41,928 nucleotides of DNA from contig CAZJKC010000008.1 of the NCBI GenBank assembly GCA_964546565.1, forward strand, positions 1-41,928, given 5' to 3'. This DNA is from CAG-826 sp964546565. GTDB lineage: Bacteria > Bacillota_I > Bacilli_A > RFN20 > CAG-826. How positions within the stretch are numbered: position 1 is the stretch's first letter; each line of letters opens with the position of its first letter. The notes under the pieces are model-generated. The model had not been told where the DNA came from. It searched no databases and saw only the letters and a list, made by a program, of their open reading frames with translations. The position numbers were made by a program, and so were the translations under genes. Positions 33,465-41,897 of this stretch are shown here, piece after piece.

Positions 33465-34870
33465 TATAAGGTTTTCGCTTTCTCGATTGCGTCTTCAATC
33501 GTTCCCACGTATAAGAAAGCTTGTTCTGGAAGGTTATCATATTTGCCATCTAAAATATCTTTAAAACTCCTAATAGTGTCTTTAATTGGCACATATACAC
33601 CCTTGAAACCATTAAATGTTTCGGCTACATGGAATGGTTGTGATAAGAAATTACGAATACGGCGTGCACGAGCCACAACTAATTTATCTTCTTCCGATAA
33701 TTCATCCATACCTAAAATGGCAATAATATCTTGCAATTCCTTATATCTTTGTAAAATCTTTTGTACGGCACGAGCTGTATCATAATGATCTTTACCAACA
33801 ATATTAGGATCTAAAATTTGTGATGAAGAATCTAAGGGATCAACCGCCGGATAAATACCTAAAGCTGCTGTTTTTCGATCAAGAACCGTTTTAGCATCTA
33901 AATGCGAAAAAGTGGTCGCAGGCGCCGGATCAGTTAAATCATCAGCGGGAACATAAATAGCTTGAACGGAAGTAATAGAACCGTTTTTGGTCGAAGTAAT
34001 TCGTTCTTGTAATTGTCCCATTTCGGTCGCTAAAGTTGGTTGATATCCCACCGCACTAGGCATTCTACCTAATAAAGCTGATACTTCACTTCCTGCTTGG
34101 GTAAAGCGGAAAATATTATCGATAAATAATAACACATCTTGATGCTCTTGATCACGGAAATACTCGGCCATAGTAAGACCCGTTAAACCCACACGCATTC
34201 TTGCTCCAGGTGGTTCATTCATTTGCCCAAAGACCAAAGCGGTTTTTTTCAAAACGCCCGATGATTTCATTTCATGATATAAATCATTACCTTCACGAGT
34301 TCTTTCACCGACACCGGCGAAAACCGAAATACCGCCTCTTTCCGTAGCAATATTGTTGATTAATTCTTGAATTAAAACGGTTTTACCAACACCAGCACCA
34401 CCAAAAAGGCCAACTTTTCCACCACGAACATAAGGACAAAGTAAATCAATAACTTTAATACCTGTTTCAAGCATTACTGAAGACGTACTTTGCTCTTCAT
34501 AACGTGGAGCATCACGATGGATAGGTAAATGTGGACATTTCTCAAATTCATTATCTAAACCATCAATAGGCTCACCTAAAACATTAAACATTCTTCCTAA
34601 GGTCTTTTTACCTACCGGAACTGTTATCGGAGCATTAGTGTCAATAACCTCCATGTTTCTAATTAATCCTTCCGTCGGTCCCATTGAGACACAACGCACC
34701 ATATCATCACCAATATGTTGACTTACTTCAATCGTCAATGTTGAACCATCTTCTTTTTTAATAAGTAAGGCTGTTAATAAATCAGGTAAATTATTTTCTT
34801 CAAAACGAACATCAATAATTGGTCCAACAATTTGGATAATTCGCCCGATATTTATTTTCTTTTTTGCCAT
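33464..34870 (-). CDS. atpD: ATP synthase F1 beta subunit
   Basis: 468 residues, normal length. P-loop GGAGVGKT (157-164), GERTREGNDLY, the Walker B region LLFIDNIFRFTQAGSEVSALLGRMPSA, and the DELSEED loop intact. Catalytic subunit of F1; the sites lie at the alpha-beta interfaces. It starts 12 bp after atpG and overlaps atpC. Confidence 0.98.
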   Translation of the reverse strand: MAKKKINIGRIIQIVGPIIDVRFEENNLPDLLTALLIKKEDGSTLTIEVSQHIGDDMVRCVSMGPTEGLIRNMEVIDTNAPITVPVGKKTLGRMFNVLGEPIDGLDNEFEKCPHLPIHRDAPRYEEQSTSSVMLETGIKVIDLLCPYVRGGKVGLFGGAGVGKTVLIQELINNIATERGGISVFAGVGERTREGNDLYHEMKSSGVLKKTALVFGQMNEPPGARMRVGLTGLTMAEYFRDQEHQDVLLFIDNIFRFTQAGSEVSALLGRMPSAVGYQPTLATEMGQLQERITSTKNGSITSVQAIYVPADDLTDPAPATTFSHLDAKTVLDRKTAALGIYPAVDPLDSSSQILDPNIVGKDHYDTARAVQKILQRYKELQDIIAILGMDELSEEDKLVVARARRIRNFLSQPFHVAETFNGFKGVYVPIKDTIRSFKDILDGKYDNLPEQAFLYVGTIEDAIEKAKTL

Positions 34871-34882
34871 ATACTTCCTCCC

Positions 34883-35725
34883 TTATTTATTCGTTGATCC
34901 GCCCACGACTTCCGTAATCTCTTGCGTAATTAAAGCCTGGCGTTCTTTGTTATAATCTAATTGTAATTGTTCATATATTTCATCAGCGTTATCACTAGCG
35001 TTTTCCATCGCTGTTCTTCTTGAAGCATGTTCCGAAACAGTTGCTTCTAGTATTTTACCATAAAGAATAGTATGAAGATAAAATGGAATTAATGAATCTA
35101 TTATCGCTTGTGGATTAGGCTCCATAATAATATCATGACACACTTTTTGTTGATTATTTTGCACCGCAAGCGGGAAAATAATTAATTCTTCGGGAACAAA
35201 TGATAAAGAATTAACATAATGAGTATAAATCAAGGAAATTTTTTGATATTTACCAGTTAAAAACTCATCCATGATTCGCGTTGATAAATTATTAATAAAA
35301 CGCTCTGACAAAATATCTTCTTTATTTAAATAATCATCAATCAATGTGACTTGACTATTTTGATAATGATGATAACCCTTCATGCCAAATATCATTAATG
35401 TATCATCTTTTTTTATTAATTGGTCAGCATAACGAAAAATATTATAATTATACCCTCCACATAATCCTAAAGATGATGAAATTAAAATATATAGACATCG
35501 TGAAGAATCTACCGCATTTAAATAAGGAGAACTAATGTTATCACTATGCTTAAAAACATCATCCATTAAACTTTTTACAGCGGATGTATAATCAAGATTT
35601 TCGAGCATCAAATCTTTCCATGTTTTTAATTTAGCTGTGGCCACTAATTCCATCGCTTTCGTAATTTTACGAGTCGAAGCAATAGAATTCATTCTTCTTT
35701 TCGTCGCTTGTAATCCACTGCTCAT
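34883..35725 (-). CDS. atpG: ATP synthase F1 gamma subunit
   Basis: 280 residues. Conserved N-terminal coiled coil RRMNSIASTRKITKAMELVATAKL and C-terminal coil ASRRTAMENASDNADE. Central rotating shaft. The start ATG at 35725 fits AAAGGAG with 7 nt spacing; an ATG two codons earlier is only 1 nt from the site. It lies between atpA and atpD as in all F-type operons. Confidence 0.97.
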   Translation of the reverse strand: MSSGLQATKRRMNSIASTRKITKAMELVATAKLKTWKDLMLENLDYTSAVKSLMDDVFKHSDNISSPYLNAVDSSRCLYILISSSLGLCGGYNYNIFRYADQLIKKDDTLMIFGMKGYHHYQNSQVTLIDDYLNKEDILSERFINNLSTRIMDEFLTGKYQKISLIYTHYVNSLSFVPEELIIFPLAVQNNQQKVCHDIIMEPNPQAIIDSLIPFYLHTILYGKILEATVSEHASRRTAMENASDNADEIYEQLQLDYNKERQALITQEITEVVGGSTNK

Positions 35726-35749
35726 TGACATTCTCCTTTCTTTTCATAT

Positions 35750-37255
35750 CTACCGATATGTCTGCATGTATTCTTCGATAATCATTTTTAATTTTTTATC
35801 GGTTTCTTGTGTAATGACTTTTTCTTTTTGAATAGTACTGATAACTTCACTATATTTCGCCAAAATGTATTGATATAAGCCATCTAAACATGGACGAACT
35901 TCCTCGACATTAACATTTTCTAAATATTGATGTTTACTCGCAAATAAATCAATAATTTGTTTTTCTACTGGATAATTAACATATTGTGGTTGTTTCAATA
36001 CTTCCATCAAAACACTTCCGTGATGAAGAACTTTTTTGGTAGCTTCATCAAGATCACTTCCAAATTGTGAAAATGCTTGTAATTCATGATAAGACGCTAA
36101 ATCAATTTTCAAGGAATTTGAAACTTGTTTCATCGCTTTAATCTGCGCCGCACTTCCAACACGCGAAACCGAAAGTCCGCTATCGACAGCAGGACGTTGA
36201 CCAGCATTAAACAATTCACTCATTAAAAAGATTTGTCCATCGGTAATTGAGATAACATTAGTCGGAATATATGCCGATATATCCCCCGCTTGTGTTTCAA
36301 CAATAGGAAGAGCTGTTATTGAGCCTCCTCCATATGCATCACTTAATTTACAAGCCCGCTCTAATAACCGCGAATGAAGATAAAAAACATCTCCCGGATA
36401 AGCTTCACGGCCTGGCGAACGTTTTAATAATAAAGATAAAGTACGATATGCCACAGCATGTTTACTTAAATCATCGTAAACAATCAACACATCTTTACCA
36501 TTTTCCATCCATTCTTCAGCAATACTCACACCGGCATAAGGGGCGATATATTGTAAAGGGGCCAGTTCTGATGCTGTAGCTGAAACAATTGTCGTATATT
36601 CAAGTGCTCCACCTACCCGAAGCTTTTCCACTATTTGCGCAACTGTTGAATTTTTTTGACCAATGGCGACATAAACACACAAACAATCTTTACCTTTTTG
36701 ATTTAAAATGGTGTCAATCGCGATAGCGGTCTTACCCGTTTGACGATCACCGATAATTAATTCTCTTTGACCTCGACCAATGGGTATCATTGCGTCGATA
36801 GCGGTAATTCCCGTTTGTAATGGTGTATCAACTGATTTACGTGTCATGACACCGGGAGCAATACGCTCAATAGGCCGATACTTTTTAGCATCAATTTTAC
36901 CTAAACCATCTATCGGTTGACCTAAAGCATTAACAACACGCCCTAGTAATGAATCACCAACTGGAACTTCAACAACGCGTCTCGTTCTTTTAACCATATC
37001 GCCTTCTTTAATACCGCGGTCATTCCCTAATAAGACAGCACCAACATGATCTTCTTCAAGATTTAAAACCATTCCATAAATATCATCAGGGAAAACAAGA
37101 AGTTCCCCAAGCATTGCCTTATCTAAACCATAGACGAGAGCAATACCATCACCAACAGTCATTACTGTTCCAACATCATTACTTTCTATTTTGTGGTCAT
37201 AGGCTTCAATTTGCGCTTTAATTATAGCACTAATCTCTTTAGCTTTAATTTCCAT
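35750..37255 (-). CDS. atpA: ATP synthase F1 alpha subunit
   Basis: 501 residues. P-loop GDRQTGKT (169-176), VYVAIGQKNSTVAQ, and SVSRVGSAAQIKAMKQ with the Arg-finger region. Non-catalytic nucleotide-binding subunit that completes the catalytic sites of beta. GGGAG lies upstream. It overlaps the atpH end by 11 nt, so coupling is likely. Confidence 0.98.
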   Translation of the reverse strand: MEIKAKEISAIIKAQIEAYDHKIESNDVGTVMTVGDGIALVYGLDKAMLGELLVFPDDIYGMVLNLEEDHVGAVLLGNDRGIKEGDMVKRTRRVVEVPVGDSLLGRVVNALGQPIDGLGKIDAKKYRPIERIAPGVMTRKSVDTPLQTGITAIDAMIPIGRGQRELIIGDRQTGKTAIAIDTILNQKGKDCLCVYVAIGQKNSTVAQIVEKLRVGGALEYTTIVSATASELAPLQYIAPYAGVSIAEEWMENGKDVLIVYDDLSKHAVAYRTLSLLLKRSPGREAYPGDVFYLHSRLLERACKLSDAYGGGSITALPIVETQAGDISAYIPTNVISITDGQIFLMSELFNAGQRPAVDSGLSVSRVGSAAQIKAMKQVSNSLKIDLASYHELQAFSQFGSDLDEATKKVLHHGSVLMEVLKQPQYVNYPVEKQIIDLFASKHQYLENVNVEEVRPCLDGLYQYILAKYSEVISTIQKEKVITQETDKKLKMIIEEYMQTYR

Positions 37256-37802
37256 ATGTTTCTCCCGCCTTTCTAATCAATAGATTATTTTTCATTGACA
37301 CTAATTTATTTAAAACTGTTCCATCAAAAATACAATCTTGAATAACAACTTTTATTCCACCAATTATTTGTTCATCAAGAATATTTTTTAACTCAACTTT
37401 TTGTCCCATTTTACGTGATATCGCATCTGATATAGCGTTAATTTCATCTGCGGATAAACGGATTACCGAATAAATAATTCCTTCAGCAATGTCTAAATAC
37501 TCATTACATAAAGAATTAAATTCTAGAAAAATCTTTTTCATATAAGACACACGATTATTATCAATAATAACTTTGATAAAAGATACGATGTGCTTTAATG
37601 GTATGGCTGCAAAGGCTTGCTCAATAAGACGATGCTTTTCTTCTTTGGAAATAAAGCACGATGAAAGAACCCGTAAATAATCGGGGTTATCATCTAAAAT
37701 ACGATACACAGTTTTTACTTGCTTTTGATATTCATCAACTTGCTTTTCTTCTTTAGCAATACTTAACAAAGCTAAAGCATAACGATTATTAATACTGTCC
37801 AT
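37245..37802 (-). CDS. atpH: ATP synthase F1 delta subunit
   Basis: 185 residues. The OSCP-like pattern is clear: NRYALALLSIAKEEKQVDEY at the start, and a C-terminal ILDEQIIGGIKVVIQDCIFDGTV. Peripheral stalk link between F1 and subunit b. The ATG overlaps the atpF stop (TAATG). Confidence 0.96.
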   Translation of the reverse strand: MDSINNRYALALLSIAKEEKQVDEYQKQVKTVYRILDDNPDYLRVLSSCFISKEEKHRLIEQAFAAIPLKHIVSFIKVIIDNNRVSYMKKIFLEFNSLCNEYLDIAEGIIYSVIRLSADEINAISDAISRKMGQKVELKNILDEQIIGGIKVVIQDCIFDGTVLNKLVSMKNNLLIRKAGETYGN

Positions 37803-38371
37803 TAACTTTCAACATCCTTTATAAATTGTTGAATCAATTTCGTATGGTCGTCTTTATCAACTTCACGTTTTAAAATAGCTTTTGAAGCCTCAATAGCCAC
37901 TTCTACAATCTCATCATGAACCTCATCAAGAGCTTTTTGACGACTTTGCTCAATATCCGTATTCGCTTGTTGAATTATTTCATGAGCTTCTTCATGAGCT
38001 TCTTGAATAATACGTGTTTTTTCTTTTTCACCATCTTCACGAGCGGCAACGATTATTTGATAAGCCTCTTTCTTTTTACTGACAACCTCTTGGTCCGCTA
38101 AAGACAATTTTTCTTGAGCTTCTTCTTGCGCCTGTTCAGCATTTTTAATATGACTTTCAACATATTCTGCACGTTCAACAAGAATTTTCTTAACCGGTTT
38201 ATAAAATAAAAAGGTGGCCGCCAAAACTAAAACTAAAAAAGTTGCAAAAGGGACAATAAACGATTCAATATTTTTAGGAATAATTCGATCAATGAAATCA
38301 TTATTACCTTCTGATGAATAGATGAGCAAATTTTGGAACTTTACAAAAATATTAGCCCAAACATTTCCCAT
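37802..38371 (-). CDS. atpF: ATP synthase Fo subunit b
   Basis: 189 residues from the ATG at 38371 (AGAGG about 8 nt upstream; an ATG two codons earlier is only 3 nt away). About 35 residues precede the membrane segment (FIVPFATFLVLVLAATFLF), a slightly long N-terminal extension. After it comes the cytosolic coiled coil with regular Ala/Glu/Gln content. No lipobox. Forms the peripheral stalk with delta. Confidence 0.95.
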   Translation of the reverse strand: MGNVWANIFVKFQNLLIYSSEGNNDFIDRIIPKNIESFIVPFATFLVLVLAATFLFYKPVKKILVERAEYVESHIKNAEQAQEEAQEKLSLADQEVVSKKKEAYQIIVAAREDGEKEKTRIIQEAHEEAHEIIQQANTDIEQSRQKALDEVHDEIVEVAIEASKAILKREVDKDDHTKLIQQFIKDVES

Positions 38372-38384
38372 TTTCATTCACCTC

Positions 38385-38675
38385 TTACATTGCTACAAAG
38401 AATAAAATTAATAAAGCCACTAAAAGAGCATAAATACCTGTCGTCTCAGTCAAAGCACATCCGACAATTAAGGTTGAACGAATTTTACCTTGAGCTTCGG
38501 GATTACGGGCAACACCTTCTACCGCTTTCATAGCGGTCATACCTTCGGTAATAGCACAAGCCATACCACCTAAAACCGCAATTGCTGCCGCAATACAAGC
38601 AGTCCCACGCATTGAGAATTCATTTGCGGCACTTCCAACATCACTTAAAACGTTTAATAGATTTGATAAAAACAT
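38385..38675 (-). CDS. atpE: ATP synthase Fo subunit c with two carboxylates
   Basis: 96 residues, two membrane helices joined by the polar loop ARNPEAQG. The ion-binding carboxylate is Glu77 in ALTETTGIY, followed by Thr78 as in Na+-binding c subunits. In the first helix Glu44 (AITEG) stands 33 residues before Glu77, exactly where Na+-type c subunits such as Ilyobacter have Gln32. Two glutamates at these positions are the published two-carboxylate motif of the Fusobacterium nucleatum c-ring. Na+ coupling is inferred. AGGAGG lies upstream of the ATG. About 20 extra N-terminal residues precede the first helix. Confidence 0.96.
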   Translation of the reverse strand: MFLSNLLNVLSDVGSAANEFSMRGTACIAAAIAVLGGMACAITEGMTAMKAVEGVARNPEAQGKIRSTLIVGCALTETTGIYALLVALLILFFVAM

Positions 38676-38706
38676 TTTCTAATCCTCCTTTTCTATTTCG
38701 TTTTTT

Positions 38707-39504
38707 TTACTTAGTAACTGGTTCAATTTGCGTATATTCTTCATCTTCTTCTGGTGCTTCTTGCGCAATTAAGAGCATAGAAACCATCAAGAACACTAAC
38801 GCTTGAATGAACCCTGAGAATATATCAAAATAGGCATGGAGAACCGGCGCAACAATCGGCGTTACAAAATAAGGTAATCCAAACACTAAATTCGATAACG
38901 ATTCTAAAGCAGAATAAACAATCTGCATTAACACCCACCCCGATATAGCATTACCAAACAAACGGAATGATAATGATAATAAGGGAGCCCACATTGATAA
39001 CAAATTCACCGGTAAGAAAATAGGAAATGGATCAATGTAGCGCTTAAAATATTTCCACTTTGTATACTTCACACTAGTAGCGTGAATCAAAATAAAGGTG
39101 CATAAAGCTATACTAAAAGGCACCATAAAATATGTCATCGGCGAAGCAAAGCCTAAAATACCGATAATAAAGCATAAAAAGATATATACACCAACAGCAA
39201 TCGCGTAAGGAGTAAATGAGGCAAAACGTTTACCCATGGTTTCCACTACTAAATTATCCATTTTCTCAACAGCTATTTCAGCAATAATCATAATTCCCTT
39301 AGGCTTTTTTAAAGGGTCAGTCTTACGAGCCTTAAAAAATACAATTAAGAAAACAATCAACGCGATAAGAAGTATCAAAAGGGAAGATACGACTTCAGAA
39401 GGAATACTTCCTATCCAATCGATAGCGAATCCAACTTCAATTGAACATGATGTTAATGTGAAAAGAGAAATGATAATAAATGATAAAAGTCCTATTTTTT
39501 TCAT
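38707..39504 (-). CDS. atpB: ATP synthase Fo subunit a with lipobox-like N terminus
   Basis: 265 residues from the ATG at 39504 (AAAGGAG 7 nt upstream, ATGA overlap with atpI). It has five or so membrane helices and the essential Arg181 in SFRLFGNAISGW, which faces the c-ring. Unusually, the first 20 residues (Lys-Lys, hydrophobic core, then LTSC with Cys20) look like a lipoprotein signal peptide. A short polar stretch follows, then the first regular membrane helix (41-57). It ends in an acidic tail EEDEEYTQIEPVTK. Ion pathway function is secure; lipidation is inferred. Confidence 0.95.
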   Translation of the reverse strand: MKKIGLLSFIIISLFTLTSCSIEVGFAIDWIGSIPSEVVSSLLILLIALIVFLIVFFKARKTDPLKKPKGIMIIAEIAVEKMDNLVVETMGKRFASFTPYAIAVGVYIFLCFIIGILGFASPMTYFMVPFSIALCTFILIHATSVKYTKWKYFKRYIDPFPIFLPVNLLSMWAPLLSLSFRLFGNAISGWVLMQIVYSALESLSNLVFGLPYFVTPIVAPVLHAYFDIFSGFIQALVFLMVSMLLIAQEAPEEDEEYTQIEPVTK

Positions 39505-39893
39505 TCGCGTTCTCCTTTCCAATAATAAATATATAGCACTATCTTAGGGACTAAATAGGCTCCAAACACCGCAAAAACATTAAATAACGGAAAGCCTAAC
39601 TTTTGACATAAAAGAGCAATTGTTAATCCTAAAGCATATAAGAAATAACGTAGTAAATAGCACCAACTAAAACGATGTGATGATTTACTAATACGTAAAA
39701 GTCTTTCACTTTGAATTTGGATTAAATAAAAATTAAAAATAGCAATAATTGCGCCTAATATTATTCCTAAAGGAATGCCATAATAACCGATGAAGATACA
39801 AAATAAGGATAAAATTGCGATTGCGATTTCGGCAACGACCATCCACAAAATTAATCTTTTCATTTCCGGAAGGTGGCGATAAAAGTTCCGCAT
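39501..39893 (-). CDS. atpI: ATP synthase subunit I-like protein
   Basis: 130 residues from the ATG at 39893, with GAGGAA 6 nt upstream; a longer frame starting at 39917 has no ribosome binding site. Four membrane segments (about 15-35, 39-58, 78-97, 100-122). The helical pattern and position before atpB match AtpI, which helps assemble the c-ring and has been linked to Mg2+ uptake. Sequence conservation in this family is low, so identity rests mostly on position. Confidence 0.8.
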   Translation of the reverse strand: MRNFYRHLPEMKRLILWMVVAEIAIAILSLFCIFIGYYGIPLGIILGAIIAIFNFYLIQIQSERLLRISKSSHRFSWCYLLRYFLYALGLTIALLCQKLGFPLFNVFAVFGAYLVPKIVLYIYYWKGERE

Positions 39894-39930
39894 TTTATTC
39901 CTCACTTTCTTGACCATCAGTCACGATAAA

Positions 39931-39939
39931 ATTATACCA
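39931..39939 (-). promoter_or_regulatory. extended -10 promoter of the ATP synthase operon
   Basis: Minus strand TGG-TATAAT, perfect -10 with TG. The start would be near 39924, giving a leader of about 30 nt that contains the GAGGAA site of atpI. Confidence 0.65.
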
Positions 39940-40090
39940 TTTTTTCTATAAAAAAATAGATAAATAATATTAAATATTTAGACAATCTTCGCAAATGATA
40001 AAATGTATACCATAACCAAAAAAATGTTCATATTGTGCCTTTTATGTTAATAATCAATTAAAAGTGTCAAACAATGCCAAAAATATCAAA

Positions 40091-40129
40091 ATGTAACCGC
40101 TTGCATTTCGTATCTTAAACAAGTAAAAT
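40091..40129 (+). promoter_or_regulatory. promoter with catabolite-responsive-element-like site
   Basis: -35 TTGCAT (40101-40106), a 17-nt spacer and -10 TAAAAT (40124-40129). The 15-mer ATGTAACCGCTTGCA (40091-40105) matches the CcpA consensus WTGNAANCGNWNNCW at every defined position and covers the -35. CcpA binding there would be expected to hinder RNA polymerase (inference). The 160 bp between this site and the ATP synthase promoter hold nothing else I can name. Confidence 0.6.
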
Positions 40130-40170
40130 ATCTCTTGCAGCTTAATTAACTATATAAAGGAGTGATTTTC

Positions 40171-41814
40171 ATGAGTTTTAAAATTTGTTTTGAAGACAAA
40201 GAATTAACCTTTGAAAAGAAAGTATCATTACGTTCACTTATCGGAAATGAAAGAAAAGATGTTATATGTGCGATGGTCAACAATCGCCTTCGCGAATTAA
40301 ATTATGAAGTTTATTACAATGCTGATGTCCAGTTTTTAACATGCAAAGACCAACAAGCTATTCGTATTTATGAATCGTCATTAAGATATTTGATTGCAAT
40401 GGCATTTTCACGCGTCTTTCCAAATATCAAAATACGTTTTAGTTATAATGTATCTCGTTCCATCTTCATTGAATTATTAAATAAAGATGTCCGTGTTGAT
40501 TCATCTATGGTCAAGAAGCTTAAAGACGAAATGGATCGCATCATTAAACTTGATTTACCATTTCATCGCCATATTGTCTCAAATGAGGATGCTTTAAAAA
40601 TATTTACCGAACGCGGTTATGATGATAAGATTGCTATTTTGAAATATCGTCCTGAAAAGACAGTCCATTTATATGAATGTGATGGATTCCTCGATTATAT
40701 GTATGGCCATATGGTGCCCACATCCGGTTATTTACAAAACTATCGTATCCGTATCTATCATCCCGGTATAATCGTTCAATATCCACGTTCTGAAACGAAA
40801 GGAGAAATTCCTGATTTCCAAGATGCTCCAATGTTTGGAAGAACACTTAAGGCTTCGCATTCATGGGCTAAAATTGTTCGAGCTGATTCTATTGCGGGCA
40901 TCAATGAATACATTGAAAGTGGCAACACTATCGACTTTATTAATATGTGTGAAGCGCGTCATAATAGCATGCTAAATGACCTCGGAACCCGCATTGAAAC
41001 CGATATTGATAACATTAGATTAATTTGTATTGCCGGCCCATCAAGTTCAGGCAAAACTACTTTCGCTAATAGATTACGTATTGAGCTTTTATCACGAGGT
41101 ATAAGACCAATTCGTATTTCCATTGACGATTACTATTTGCCGCGTGACAAAGCTCCAAAAGATGAAAACGGAGATCCTGATTTAGAAAGCATCTACGCTC
41201 TCGACATTGATTTATTCAATCAAAATATGCTTGATTTAATCAATGGTGAAACTGTGCAATTGCCAAAATTTGATTTTCAACTTGGAAAACGTGTCAAAGG
41301 ACGACTATTACAAATCGAATCAGATCAACCAATTATTATTGAAGGAATACATGCCTTAAATGATACTTTAACTTCTTTAGTGCCAAAACATCAAAAATTT
41401 AAAATTTATATCGCTCCTCAAGCACAAATAAATCTTGATAATCATAATCCTATTTCCTTAACCGATTTACGATTATTAAGACGCTTAGTACGTGATAAAA
41501 AATTCCGTAACGCACCCGCTGAAACCACATTTAAAATGTGGCCAAGTGTTCGTAAAGGGGAATTTACTTGGATTTATAACACCCAAGAAGGTGCTGATTA
41601 TGTGTTTAACTCTCTTCTTCCATATGAATTATGTGTTATGAAAAAATATGCTTTACCACTGCTTTTAAAAATTGACAAAGATTCCCCTTACTATGTAATG
41701 GCTGAACGTCTTATTAAATTCTTAAAATACTTCGTTGACATTGATGATAGCTTTATACCTTGTAATTCTTTAATGCGAGAATTCATTGGTGACTCCTGTT
41801 TCCAAGATGTATAA
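40171..41814 (+). CDS. TGS-domain nucleoside (uridine) kinase-like protein
   Basis: 547 residues from the ATG at 40171 (AAAGGAG 8 nt upstream; an upstream GTG overlaps that site). The N-terminal ~270 residues resemble the TGS and second additional domain of threonyl-tRNA synthetase (DLPFHRHIVSNEDALKIFTERGY). The C-terminal ~260 residues are a uridine-kinase-like P-loop enzyme: IAGPSSSGKTT (287-297), RISIDDYYLPRD, YALDIDLFNQ, and IIEGIHALN. Proteins with this fusion are widespread in Firmicutes as nucleoside kinases; the natural substrate is not settled. Monocistronic, with its own promoter and terminator. Confidence 0.88.
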   Translation: MSFKICFEDKELTFEKKVSLRSLIGNERKDVICAMVNNRLRELNYEVYYNADVQFLTCKDQQAIRIYESSLRYLIAMAFSRVFPNIKIRFSYNVSRSIFIELLNKDVRVDSSMVKKLKDEMDRIIKLDLPFHRHIVSNEDALKIFTERGYDDKIAILKYRPEKTVHLYECDGFLDYMYGHMVPTSGYLQNYRIRIYHPGIIVQYPRSETKGEIPDFQDAPMFGRTLKASHSWAKIVRADSIAGINEYIESGNTIDFINMCEARHNSMLNDLGTRIETDIDNIRLICIAGPSSSGKTTFANRLRIELLSRGIRPIRISIDDYYLPRDKAPKDENGDPDLESIYALDIDLFNQNMLDLINGETVQLPKFDFQLGKRVKGRLLQIESDQPIIIEGIHALNDTLTSLVPKHQKFKIYIAPQAQINLDNHNPISLTDLRLLRRLVRDKKFRNAPAETTFKMWPSVRKGEFTWIYNTQEGADYVFNSLLPYELCVMKKYALPLLLKIDKDSPYYVMAERLIKFLKYFVDIDDSFIPCNSLMREFIGDSCFQDV

Positions 41815-41863
41815 TTTCTAATCATTGTATTATATATAATTAGTTAATAAATAACAAAATACG

Positions 41864-41897
41864 CACTTAGACAAAAAAATCTAAGTGTTTTTTTATT
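41864..41897 (+). terminator. terminator after the uridine-kinase-like gene
   Basis: CACTTAGA-(8 nt)-TCTAAGTG, 8 perfect pairs, followed by seven T. Confidence 0.88.

Noticed and set aside
33255..33785. 176-codon plus-strand open frame
   Set aside because: It lies antisense to the well-conserved atpC and atpD, has no ribosome binding site and no recognisable motif.
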